Source: Corynebacterium curieae (GTDB lineage: Bacteria; Actinomycetota; Actinomycetes; Mycobacteriales; Mycobacteriaceae). Taken from it: a DNA stretch of 64,000 bases. The notes under the pieces were generated by a model, which was given only the letters and a program-made list of their open reading frames with translations, had not been told where the DNA came from and searched no databases. This document shows, one piece after another, positions 43,777-50,981 of this stretch. The first letter of the stretch is position 1, and each line of letters starts with the position of its first letter. The translations under genes and the position numbers were made by a program. The stretch lies in NCBI RefSeq assembly GCF_027570035.1, contig NZ_JAKMUU010000007.1:1-64000 (forward strand), given 5' to 3'.

Positions 43777-44103
43777 ATGACGCATAACCCTGAGCCACCC
43801 AAGCCGGATCCGGAACTGCGCCGTCGTTCGCGCGCGGCGCTGTGGAAATACGGGCTCGCCCGCGTAGTGCTTTTTATCGCTTTGACCGCGGTGATCGAGC
43901 TATTGGCCATCGCCATCGGCTTTCCCATCCCAGTGCTCGTCGCGGCGCTGTTGGCGCTTTTTGTGGCGCTGCCGCTATCGATGCTGATCTTTAAAAAATG
44001 GCGCATCGAGGCCACCCAAACGCTGGCGGAGTACTCTGCCCAGCGCAAGGCCCACAAGCGCTGGGTCCAGGCGGAGCTGGAAGGCCGCGCCGCGCAGGAT
44101 TAG
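43777..44103 (+). CDS. DUF4229 family membrane protein
   Basis: 108 residues from ATG 43777. Two hydrophobic helices (about 26-47, ARVVLFIALTAVIELLAIAIG, and 50-70, PVLVAALLALFVALPLSMLIF) and a basic C-terminal tail with EYSAQRKAHKRWVQ. The family is small, actinobacterial and of unknown function. Its stop overlaps the menA stop on the opposite strand by four bases. Confidence 0.75.
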   Translation: MTHNPEPPKPDPELRRRSRAALWKYGLARVVLFIALTAVIELLAIAIGFPIPVLVAALLALFVALPLSMLIFKKWRIEATQTLAEYSAQRKAHKRWVQAELEGRAAQD

Positions 44104-45026
44104 ACGATGATAAGCGCTGCGGCCTCGATAACGGCCCACAGGAGCATCGCGCGGCCGGTCAGGCCGAGCACGGGGATGAGCTCGGGTCCTTGGGCGCCGC
44201 GGTTGACGGTGCGGATGGCGCGCAGCGCGAAGGGGAAGTAGACCAATCCGGCGAGCGCGAGCCAGCTGCTAAAGGCGATGCCGATGGTCAGCAAGAAGGG
44301 CAGCAGCAGTAGCGCCGTGAAGAGCAGGCGAGCCTTGTCGTTGCCAAGCCGCACGGCGAGGGTAATCTTGCCGGTCTCGGCGTCGGAAGGAATATCGCGG
44401 ATATTATTGACCAAGTTGACGCCGGAGCTCATCGCGCCGATGCCCACGGCCAGCGCGAGGCCCGACCAGGACAGGCGCCCGGCCTGGGTGAATTCGGTGC
44501 CGAGCACGGCGACGAGCCCGAAGAAGATAAAGACGGCGACCTCGCCGAGCCCGCGGTAGCCATACGGATTCTTGCCGCCGGTATAAAACCACGCGCCGGC
44601 GATGCACAGCGCGCCGACGAGGATGAGCCACCACGCGTGCGCCGCAAAGGAGAGCGCGATGCCGGCGATTCCGGCCACGGCGAAGGCGGCAAAGGCCGCG
44701 AGCTTTACGTGCTGCGGGCGGGCCAGGCCGCCGCCGGTTAGGCGCTGTGGGCCGGTGCGGTCGTCGTCGGTGCCGCGGATGCCGTCGGAGTAGTCATTGG
44801 CATAGTTCACGCCGATGATAAGCGCCCATGCCACGATGAGGGCGAGGAGCGCGCGGCCCACGTGGCCGCCGCCGATGCCGAAGGCCGCGCCGGTGCCCGC
44901 AACGACGGGCGCAAAAGCATTGGCCCAGGTATGCGGGCGTGCGCCCTCGAGCCAATCCTTTGCGGTGGCGGGGTAATGACCGGCGGAACGGGCCCCAGAA
45001 TTCGGGGCGGACTTCGAGGCAGACAT
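44100..45026 (-). CDS. menA: 1,4-dihydroxy-2-naphthoate polyprenyltransferase
   Basis: 308 residues from ATG 45026 (ATG 45035 would add MVA). UbiA-type prenyltransferase that attaches the isoprenoid tail in menaquinone synthesis. The first Asp-rich motif is in NYANDYSDGIRGTDDDRTGP, and the second appears as NNIRDIPSDAETGKITLAVRLG. About eight hydrophobic helices. KDWLEGARPHTWANAFAPVVAG is typical of MenA. CACAAT 7 bases before this ATG suggests leaderless start. Confidence 0.94.
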   Translation of the reverse strand: MSASKSAPNSGARSAGHYPATAKDWLEGARPHTWANAFAPVVAGTGAAFGIGGGHVGRALLALIVAWALIIGVNYANDYSDGIRGTDDDRTGPQRLTGGGLARPQHVKLAAFAAFAVAGIAGIALSFAAHAWWLILVGALCIAGAWFYTGGKNPYGYRGLGEVAVFIFFGLVAVLGTEFTQAGRLSWSGLALAVGIGAMSSGVNLVNNIRDIPSDAETGKITLAVRLGNDKARLLFTALLLLPFLLTIGIAFSSWLALAGLVYFPFALRAIRTVNRGAQGPELIPVLGLTGRAMLLWAVIEAAALIIV

Positions 45027-45064
45027 AGCCACCATTGTGCCACTGGCGTGGTGGCGGGCGGCAA

Positions 45065-45892
45065 TCAGCGTAGGTAGGCGCGGCGGTGCACCCGATACGC
45101 GGCCAGCGCCGCGAAAAAGAGCGCGGCATTGGTGACCGTCATAGCGGCCGAGGTGGCCGCATTCAGGTAGTACGCCAGCCAGAATCCTGCTACTGCGCTT
45201 AGCGCAGCGATGCCGCAGGCGGCCAGCACTAGGGCGGGCACGCGGCGGGTGATAAGCCGCGCGGTCATGGTGGGAAAGACCATCAAGGCGATAACCAGCA
45301 TGGCGCCGGCGGCGTGGAAGGCGGCGGTAGCGGTGCAGGCGACGACCGCCATAAACGTTGTCTGTACGGCGCGGGAGCGGACCCCGCGCACGGTGCAGAA
45401 CGGGGCGTCAAAAGACGTGGCGGCAAGCCGCGGCAAGGTAAGGGCGAGGAAGATCGCATTAGCGGCAAGCACGGCGGCCATGACATAGCAATAGTGGGGA
45501 TTGGAAAAGGCGGCGAGGTTAACATCGCCGACCAAGACGGCGTGGACGTCGATATGCACGTGGCTCATCCGGGTGGAGATGAGGATGACGCCGGCGGCAA
45601 AGAGGGCGGGAAAGATGAGGCCCAGGGCGGCGTCGGCAGTAACCAGCGCGCTGCGCTGCAGCCACCGTGTGCCAAGCGCAACAGCCAGGGCGCCGGCCGC
45701 GGCGGTAAGGAGCAGCAGCGGGGACTTGATGTCGGAGGTTATCAGGTAGCCCACGGCGATGCCGGGAAGGATGGCGTGGCCGATGCCGTCGATAAGCATG
45801 GCCTGGCCCTGGAGAACCACGAAGGTGCCGGGCAGCGCGCACGCCACGGCGGTAAGAACGGCGAGGAGGCAAGCGGTAGCGGCAAGGGTCAT
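45065..45892 (-). CDS. mntD: Metal (manganese) ABC transporter permease, second subunit
   Basis: 275 residues with eight or nine hydrophobic helices, ABC-3 family (ZnuB/TroC/TroD type). Family motifs: GTFVVLQGQAMLIDGIGHAILPGIAVGYL near the N-terminus and LVIALMVFPTMTARLI in the later half. It overlaps the upstream permease by ATGA. Last gene of the four-gene minus-strand operon. Metal specificity is deduced from the associated regulator, not from this protein. Confidence 0.88.
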   Translation of the reverse strand: MTLAATACLLAVLTAVACALPGTFVVLQGQAMLIDGIGHAILPGIAVGYLITSDIKSPLLLLTAAAGALAVALGTRWLQRSALVTADAALGLIFPALFAAGVILISTRMSHVHIDVHAVLVGDVNLAAFSNPHYCYVMAAVLAANAIFLALTLPRLAATSFDAPFCTVRGVRSRAVQTTFMAVVACTATAAFHAAGAMLVIALMVFPTMTARLITRRVPALVLAACGIAALSAVAGFWLAYYLNAATSAAMTVTNAALFFAALAAYRVHRRAYLR

Positions 45893-46743
45893 GGGCGGAG
45901 CTTTCTGGTGACAAGGCTGAGGGCTACGGCGGCGGCTTGCGCCAGCACGATGATGGGGCCGGTAGGCAGCGGGCCGAAGGCGATGGAAAGGTAGCAGCCC
46001 GCGGCGGCAGTGAGCGCGCCCAGGCAGCCGGCCAGGGCGATGAAGGGCCGCAGGCGGTGGACCCAGGGGCGGGCGGCTGCGGCCGGGCTGATGACCACAG
46101 CCACCATGAGGACCACGCCGACTACCTTGACTCCGATAACCGTGATGGCGGTTAAGGCGAGGAAGCTGAGGGCGTTTAGGGCCGTGGTACGGATGCCGGC
46201 TACGCGGGCAAAGGGGGCGTCAAAGGCGACGGCGGCTTGCCGAGTGTGTACCGAAGAAAGAATTAGCAAGACGCCGCCGCCAATGACGAGCGCAGAACTC
46301 ACATCGGCGCGCGTGAGCGTGGACGCGTTTCCCAGGAGATAGACCTGGATGCCGGCCTTGCCGGGCAAGGGCTGGCGGGAAATATACTGCATGAGCAGCA
46401 TGCCGACGGAGAAGAATGTGGTAAGCGTAGCGGCCATGGCGGTGGTCGATCCCAGCGGGGCCAGCCGCGGAATCAGGTGAATGCAGCCGACGGCCAGTGC
46501 GCCAGTGAGGATGGCGCCGGCAGAAAGCAGCCAGATATTGCGGCCGTCCCACCCTAGGGCCGTGGCCGCGATAAAGGCGGCCAACAGGCCGGGCAGGGAG
46601 GAATGCGAGATGGCATCGGCCAGCAAGCTGGTGCGGCGCACATAGACTAACGGTCCGAGCGCACCGGCACAGGCTCCGATGAGTACCGTCCCCAAAAGCG
46701 CCTGCGTATAGGTGAAATCCTGGAAAAGTGCGAGTGGGTTCAT
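45889..46743 (-). CDS. mntC: Metal (manganese) ABC transporter permease, first subunit
   Basis: 284 residues from ATG 46743, which overlaps the ATPase stop as ATGA. ABC-3 permease with about eight helices: ALLGTVLIGACAGALGPLVYVRRTSLLADAISHSSLPGLL matches the family N-terminal motif, and GVKVVGVVLMVAVVISPAAAAR the later one. Makes the membrane pore together with the next permease. Confidence 0.88.
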   Translation of the reverse strand: MNPLALFQDFTYTQALLGTVLIGACAGALGPLVYVRRTSLLADAISHSSLPGLLAAFIAATALGWDGRNIWLLSAGAILTGALAVGCIHLIPRLAPLGSTTAMAATLTTFFSVGMLLMQYISRQPLPGKAGIQVYLLGNASTLTRADVSSALVIGGGVLLILSSVHTRQAAVAFDAPFARVAGIRTTALNALSFLALTAITVIGVKVVGVVLMVAVVISPAAAARPWVHRLRPFIALAGCLGALTAAAGCYLSIAFGPLPTGPIIVLAQAAAVALSLVTRKLRP

Positions 46744-47450
46744 GACGGCAGGCAAAACATTTCGGCGATGGCGGATTCGGTGAGTACCTGCTTAGTAGGC
46801 CCGGCCGCGATGAGGCGGCCTTGGCCCACCATGAGGACCTCATCACAGAAATCGGCGACTTCTGCCAGATTGTGGTGGACCAGCAGGATGGTGGCGCCAT
46901 CGGCGCGCAGCTTGTGCAGCACATCCATAATCGCGCGCTGGCTGGCGGCGTCGACCCCGGCAAAGGGCTCATCCAAGATAATGAGCTCGGGATCGCTCAC
47001 GAGCGTGCGAGCGAGTAAGACGCGCTGGCGCTGGCCGCCGGATAAGGCCGAAATGGGCAGGTGTAAGTGCTCTTGCATTCCGGTGCGGGCGAGCGCGTCG
47101 CGGGCGGCGCGCTTATCGGTGCGGCTCGGCCACTGCCACCAGCGCAGGCCGGCGGTGCGCCCCATAAGCGCGACATCGAAGGCCGTGGCCGGAAATTCCC
47201 AGTCGATATCCGCGTGCTGCGGCATATAGCCGAGCCGGTGGCGGAAGTGAGCAAGATCCGTGCCATCAAAGCTCAGCGATTCGCAGGAAAGCGGTGGAAG
47301 CAGGCCCACCAAGGTGCGCACGAGGGTGGACTTGCCGGAGCCGTTGGCGCCCACGAGGCCGGTGATGGTGTCGGGGGTGAGGGCAAAGGTGGCGTCGGTA
47401 AGCAAAGGCGTGCGCGGATACCCCGCGGTCAGGTGTGTGGCGCGCAGCAT
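46740..47450 (-). CDS. mntB: Metal (manganese) ABC transporter ATP-binding protein
   Basis: 236 residues. Walker A GLVGANGSGKSTLVRTL (about 33-49), Q loop YMPQHADIDWEFPATAFDVALMG, signature SALSGGQRQRVLLARTL, Walker B ELIILDEPFAGVD and the H loop ILLVHHNL. It shares one base with the stop of the binding-protein gene and is translated with it. Confidence 0.93.
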   Translation of the reverse strand: MLRATHLTAGYPRTPLLTDATFALTPDTITGLVGANGSGKSTLVRTLVGLLPPLSCESLSFDGTDLAHFRHRLGYMPQHADIDWEFPATAFDVALMGRTAGLRWWQWPSRTDKRAARDALARTGMQEHLHLPISALSGGQRQRVLLARTLVSDPELIILDEPFAGVDAASQRAIMDVLHKLRADGATILLVHHNLAEVADFCDEVLMVGQGRLIAAGPTKQVLTESAIAEMFCLPS

Positions 47451-48370
47451 TAGCTTAGGGCCTCTGCCACGGCGTGGGCGTTGTGCTCGAAGGCCCCGAG
47501 GTAGGTATTGGTGGGCGCATCGGGACCGAGGGTATCGGCGAAGAGCTCCTCGTCCGAGACGGTGACCTTCCAGCCGCGGGATTCCACGGCCTGCTTCAGC
47601 GAGGTGATGGCCTGCGGGTTGGCCTGGTTATCTTTAAAGATGACGGGGACCTTTTTATCGGCGATAGTATCGGCCAGCTCGGAGATCTCGGTGGCGGATT
47701 TTGTTGCTTCGGTGGTGACGAAATCGGTGGCGTGAATTTCAAAGCCGAAGGTTGTGCCGAAGTAATTGAAGGCATCGTGGCCGGTAACCAACACGCGGGG
47801 CTTGGCGGCGGCGAGTTCCTTTTCGGCCTTGTCATGGGCGGCGGCGATCTGGCTTTCATAGTTATCGGCGGCCGTGGAGTAGTCCGCGGCGTGCTCGGAG
47901 TCGATATCGCCAAGCTTCTCGCCGATGCTCTCGACGGCTTGGCTCCACAGCTTGGGGCTATTCCAGATATGCGGATCGAAGAGCTGCTCGCCGCCCTTTC
48001 CTTGATCTGGCCAGGGTAAGAGGTCCTGCTCAGCGAGCTGGTCGCCCACCGCGAGCTGTTTTTCTCCCAGCGACTCAAGCTGGTCCACCATCTGTGCCTC
48101 GAGGTGAAGGCCGTTCCAGAGCACAAGGTCGGCGTTTTTCATGGCCTCGATGTCGTGCGTGGTGGGTTGGTAGGTGTGTGGGTCGCCGCCGGGGCCGACC
48201 ATGGTGGTGATATCGGCATCGGGGGCGAGGTTGGCGGCGGCGTCGGCCAAGTAGCCGGTGGTGGCGAAGAGCTTCAAGCCATTTTCATGGTTGTCATCGC
48301 CGCTGGAGCACGCCGTTAGCACGGTGGCGGCGAGCAGCACGGCGAGGGGAAGTGCGGTGGATTTCTGCAA
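47450..48370 (-). CDS. mntA: Metal (manganese) ABC transporter substrate-binding lipoprotein
   Basis: 306 residues from TTG 48370, a rare start, with AAGGA 12 bases upstream. Signal peptide with lipobox LTACSSGD (Cys20-21). Cluster A-I binding protein: ligand histidines in GPGGDPHTYQPTTHDIEAM and FDPHIWNSPKLWSQA, then VLVTGHDAFNYFGTTFG and an acidic residue in VIFKDNQANPQAI. Family knowledge: such proteins bind Mn or Zn with two His and two acidic residues. The upstream palindrome (48401-48422) is the likely MntR site. Confidence 0.9.
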   Translation of the reverse strand: MQKSTALPLAVLLAATVLTACSSGDDNHENGLKLFATTGYLADAAANLAPDADITTMVGPGGDPHTYQPTTHDIEAMKNADLVLWNGLHLEAQMVDQLESLGEKQLAVGDQLAEQDLLPWPDQGKGGEQLFDPHIWNSPKLWSQAVESIGEKLGDIDSEHAADYSTAADNYESQIAAAHDKAEKELAAAKPRVLVTGHDAFNYFGTTFGFEIHATDFVTTEATKSATEISELADTIADKKVPVIFKDNQANPQAITSLKQAVESRGWKVTVSDEELFADTLGPDAPTNTYLGAFEHNAHAVAEALS

Positions 48371-48400
48371 CGAAAGGTCCTTAAATTAGAAATGAATACC

Positions 48401-48422
48401 AAAGTTCAATAGTGTGAACTTT
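48401..48422. promoter_or_regulatory. Palindromic operator between mntA and mntR
   Basis: Half-sites AAAGTTCA (48401-48408) and TGAACTTT (48415-48422) are perfect inverted repeats separated by 6 bases. It lies 31 bases upstream of mntA and 56 or more from mntR. The TTCA/TGAA half-sites resemble the corynebacterial MntR site known to me (TGTTCAA...TTGAACA). It is well placed to let MntR repress the transporter when manganese is sufficient. Confidence 0.75.
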
Positions 48423-48477
48423 TAAAAACATACATACTGAACCTTATGAAAGCAATAGGATGAACTACGATGGGGGA

Positions 48478-49161
48478 ATGCACGTAAGCGACCTGCCCGA
48501 ACGCACCCAGGACTACCTCAAGATTTTGTGGAACCACGAGGAAAAGGCGGGTTCCGATACCGCCATGCCGCTCGGCGATCTGGCCAAGGCTGCCGGCCAA
48601 AAGCTGCCCACCACCTCTGAGGCCGTCAAGCGCCTCGCGGCCAAGGGCCTAGTGGAACACGAGCGTTACTTTGGCGTCCGGCTTGTGGAGGAAGGCCGCG
48701 AGTTGGCCGTGGCTATGGTGCGCCGCCACCGGCTGCTCGAGACCTTCTTGGTGCGCACCCTGGGCTATACCTGGGACGAGGTGCACGAGGAAGCGGAGAT
48801 TTTGGAGCATGCGACCACCGATAGGTTTGTCGAGCGCATCGATGCTTTCCTCGGCGCCCCCGTGCGCGATCCCCATGGCGATCCCATTCCGGCGGCCGAT
48901 GGTACGGCCGAGCCGCTCTCGCGCATTACGCTTGCCGACGTCCCACCCAACTCCCCCGTCACCATGGAACAGGTCAATGACGCCGATGGCGAATTCCTGC
49001 GCTACTTGGACAAACACGGGGTTCGTCCCGGCGTGCGGCTGACCGTCGTTGCCCCGCCGGTAGCCGGCCTCCTAGAGGTCGCCGTGGATGATGGGGCCAG
49101 CTTTTCGCTCGGGGAATCCGCGGCGCGCGAGATTGCGGTGCGCGACGTGGAAGGTGGCTAA
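48478..49161 (+). CDS. mntR: Manganese-responsive DtxR-family repressor (MntR)
   Basis: 227 residues from ATG 48478; an in-frame ATG at 48460 would add six. N-terminal winged helix, KLPTTSEAVKRLAAKGLVEHE being the recognition helix. Metal ligands line up with DtxR at constant offset: His84, Glu88 and His103 (DtxR His79, Glu83, His98), and Glu107, Glu110, His111 where DtxR has Cys102, Glu105, His106. Asp12 replaces DtxR Met10. Replacement of Cys and Met by Glu and Asp is what separates manganese-sensing MntR from iron-sensing DtxR. A C-terminal SH3/FeoA-like domain follows. Divergent from mntABCD with the palindrome between. Stop overlaps that of menE by 4 bases. Confidence 0.9.
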   Translation: MHVSDLPERTQDYLKILWNHEEKAGSDTAMPLGDLAKAAGQKLPTTSEAVKRLAAKGLVEHERYFGVRLVEEGRELAVAMVRRHRLLETFLVRTLGYTWDEVHEEAEILEHATTDRFVERIDAFLGAPVRDPHGDPIPAADGTAEPLSRITLADVPPNSPVTMEQVNDADGEFLRYLDKHGVRPGVRLTVVAPPVAGLLEVAVDDGASFSLGESAAREIAVRDVEGG

Positions 49162-50294
49162 GCGCCGAAGATGCGCGCCACCGCCCGGCGGTCTATCTTG
49201 CCCGGCCCGGCCGTGGGAAATTCCGCGAGGCGCTTGATGTCTTTCGGTATCTGCCAGCGGGGAAGTTCGGCGTCCTCGAGGGCTTCGAGGATATCGCCGA
49301 TATCGGCCCAGCCGGTATACGCCGCCATGATGGCCTGGCCGAGCCGCGGGTGCGGCACGCCGACGACGCAGGCATGGTCCACGCCCTTGACCTTGAGGAT
49401 TTCGGTTTCCAGCGCCTCTGGGTGCAGCTTGAGGCCGCCGGAGTCGATGACATTATCCAGTCGGCCGGTGACGGTGAGGGTGCCGGCGTCGATGAAGCCG
49501 CCGTCGGACGTGGCGAACCAGCCTGGCTCGCGGAAGGCCTTGTGCTCGGGCGCGTTGCGGTAGCCATGGGCGATGGTGGGCCCGCCCAAGAGAATGCGCC
49601 CGTCCTGGACGCGGACCTGCGCGCCGGGGATCGGCCGGCCATCGTAGACGCAGCCGCCCGCGGTTTCGGACGACCCGTACGTCGCCACCACCGCAATGCC
49701 CAGATCTGCAGCCGCCGCGCGCAGGCGCGGGTTGATGGCCGCACCGCCGACCAAGATGGCATCGAAAGTGCGCAGCGCGTCGATCCCTTCGACCGAATCC
49801 ATGGCCTTGGCTAGCTGCAGCGGGGTGAGCGCGGTATAGGTGCGGTCCCCGGTGTGGTCGAGCTCTGCGGCCGCGCGGGCGAAGGTGGGGATATCGAAGC
49901 CCTCGCTGAGATCTATGCACAGCGGGTCCACACCCGCCACCAGCGAGCGCACCAGCACTTGGATGCCGGCGATGTGGTGGGCCGGCATGGCCAGCAGCCA
50001 CTGGCCGGTGCCGCCGAGCACCTTGTGGGTGGCATCCGCGCTGGCCACCAGGTTTGCCGGGGTGAGCTGCGCGCCCTTCGGGGTGCCGGTGGAACCAGAA
50101 GTGGACATCACGAGCGCGATATCGGGGTCGATGGGCTCGCCGGCGCGTTGGGTATTGCGCAGGAGGGTGGCGCGGGTGGCGTCGGCAAGCGGGAGTGGTA
50201 AAAAGCAGGCCTGCCCGGCAATGGCTGCCTCCAGGTCCGGGAGGATAGCGGCCGGGGCATGGGGGTCAACCGGGAGCGGGGAGAGGATAGTCAC
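49158..50294 (-). CDS. menE: o-succinylbenzoate-CoA ligase
   Basis: 378 residues from GTG 50294; the frame is open upstream to 50504 but that part overlaps the terminator hairpin and doxX and is not MenE-like. ANL-family enzyme that activates o-succinylbenzoate in menaquinone synthesis. P-loop VMSTSGSTGTPKGAQL, VATYGSSETAGGCVYDG, GWFATSDGGFIDAGTLTVTGRLDNVIDSGGLKLHPEALE and the final lysine in GPGKIDRRAVARIFG. Shorter than the acyl-CoA ligases, as usual for actinobacterial MenE. An exact copy of GGCGTCGGCAAGC is at 50178. Confidence 0.9.
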   Translation of the reverse strand: MTILSPLPVDPHAPAAILPDLEAAIAGQACFLPLPLADATRATLLRNTQRAGEPIDPDIALVMSTSGSTGTPKGAQLTPANLVASADATHKVLGGTGQWLLAMPAHHIAGIQVLVRSLVAGVDPLCIDLSEGFDIPTFARAAAELDHTGDRTYTALTPLQLAKAMDSVEGIDALRTFDAILVGGAAINPRLRAAAADLGIAVVATYGSSETAGGCVYDGRPIPGAQVRVQDGRILLGGPTIAHGYRNAPEHKAFREPGWFATSDGGFIDAGTLTVTGRLDNVIDSGGLKLHPEALETEILKVKGVDHACVVGVPHPRLGQAIMAAYTGWADIGDILEALEDAELPRWQIPKDIKRLAEFPTAGPGKIDRRAVARIFGA

Positions 50295-50325
50295 GGTGGC
50301 GATTTTAAGAGGAAAACGCAGAAAT

Positions 50326-50343
50326 CCCCGGCTGGTGCCGGGG
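50326..50343 (-). terminator. Hairpin after doxX
   Basis: On the minus strand CCCCGGC-ACCA-GCCGGGG, followed by ATTTC. Seven perfect pairs, loop of four. Probably terminates doxX before menE. Confidence 0.6.
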
Positions 50344-50358
50344 TGAGTCGATGGTTGT

Positions 50359-50769
50359 TTAGGATTTCTTGGCAAAGAGCAACCGGTCCAGGGAAATGGC
50401 GCCTGCACCAACGCTGGTGAGCAGGAGGGCCGCCGCGGCGATGACGCCGACGAGCTCCCAGCCGCCTTCGTTAACAAAGATGCCGGTGGTGAAGTGATCG
50501 GCAAAAATGCCCGCGCCGATCATGTTAAGCGCTACTAGCGCGCCCACCATGCGGGTGAATAGGCTGGCGATGAGGAGGATGCCACCGCCGAATTCGATGA
50601 CGGCGGCGACGACGGCAGCCAGGCTGGCGGCCGGAACGCCCATGGCCGCAAAGCTATCGGCGGTGCCGCTGATGCCCCACTCGTGGATTTTTTGCCAACC
50701 GTGGGCGATTAGGACTGCGCCGAGGACAATGCGCGCGACAAGGATGGTGAAGGAAGAACTCAATTTCAT
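50359..50769 (-). CDS. DoxX family membrane protein
   Basis: 136 residues, four hydrophobic helices, with LVARIVLGAVLIAHGWQKIHEWG at the N-terminus and VEFGGGILLIASLFTRMVGALVALNMIGA in the middle; this is the DoxX pattern. In mycobacteria DoxX forms a membrane oxidoreductase complex with SodA and a thiosulfate sulfurtransferase; here neither partner is nearby. A perfect palindrome covers the likely -10 region, so the gene is probably under a dedicated repressor or activator. Confidence 0.85.
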   Translation of the reverse strand: MKLSSSFTILVARIVLGAVLIAHGWQKIHEWGISGTADSFAAMGVPAASLAAVVAAVIEFGGGILLIASLFTRMVGALVALNMIGAGIFADHFTTGIFVNEGGWELVGVIAAAALLLTSVGAGAISLDRLLFAKKS

Positions 50770-50774
50770 GAGCG

Positions 50775-50796
50775 TTTACTTTACGCATAAAGTAAA
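50775..50796 (-). promoter_or_regulatory. Palindromic operator in the doxX promoter
   Basis: TTTACTTTA (50775-50783), CGCA, TAAAGTAAA (50788-50796): perfect 9-base arms. On the minus strand the candidate -10 TAAAGT lies within it, 8 bases before the doxX ATG, so a bound protein would block initiation. The regulator is unknown. Confidence 0.65.
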
Positions 50797-50858
50797 TCTG
50801 CGTGCAACACCCGCCGCTTGGGTGCGGGATAAGGCGCTGGAAATGCCAGGCAGGAAGC

Positions 50859-50981
50859 CTAATCGAAGGGTCGCTCTTCCTTCTTCTGGGCGTCTTTAAT
50901 CTTGCGCAGTAGCCACACCCTAGCGCCTATGACCCCGCCGAGGGCCGCGCCGGCGAGGATGATGCAAAAAGCGATAAGCAT
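50859..50981 (-). CDS. 40-residue single-helix membrane protein coupled to menB
   Basis: The frame ATG 50981 to TAG 50859 encodes 40 residues: MLIAFCIILAGAALGGVIGA as one membrane helix, then RVWLLRKIKDAQKK as a basic cytoplasmic tail ending EERPFD. Its ATG overlaps the menB stop by one base (TAATG), so it is likely translated by ribosomes leaving menB. Too short for usual gene calling. The positive tail predicts N-out, C-in orientation. Function unknown; coupling to menB suggests a link to menaquinone enzymes at the membrane, which is inference. Confidence 0.6.
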   Translation of the reverse strand: MLIAFCIILAGAALGGVIGARVWLLRKIKDAQKKEERPFD

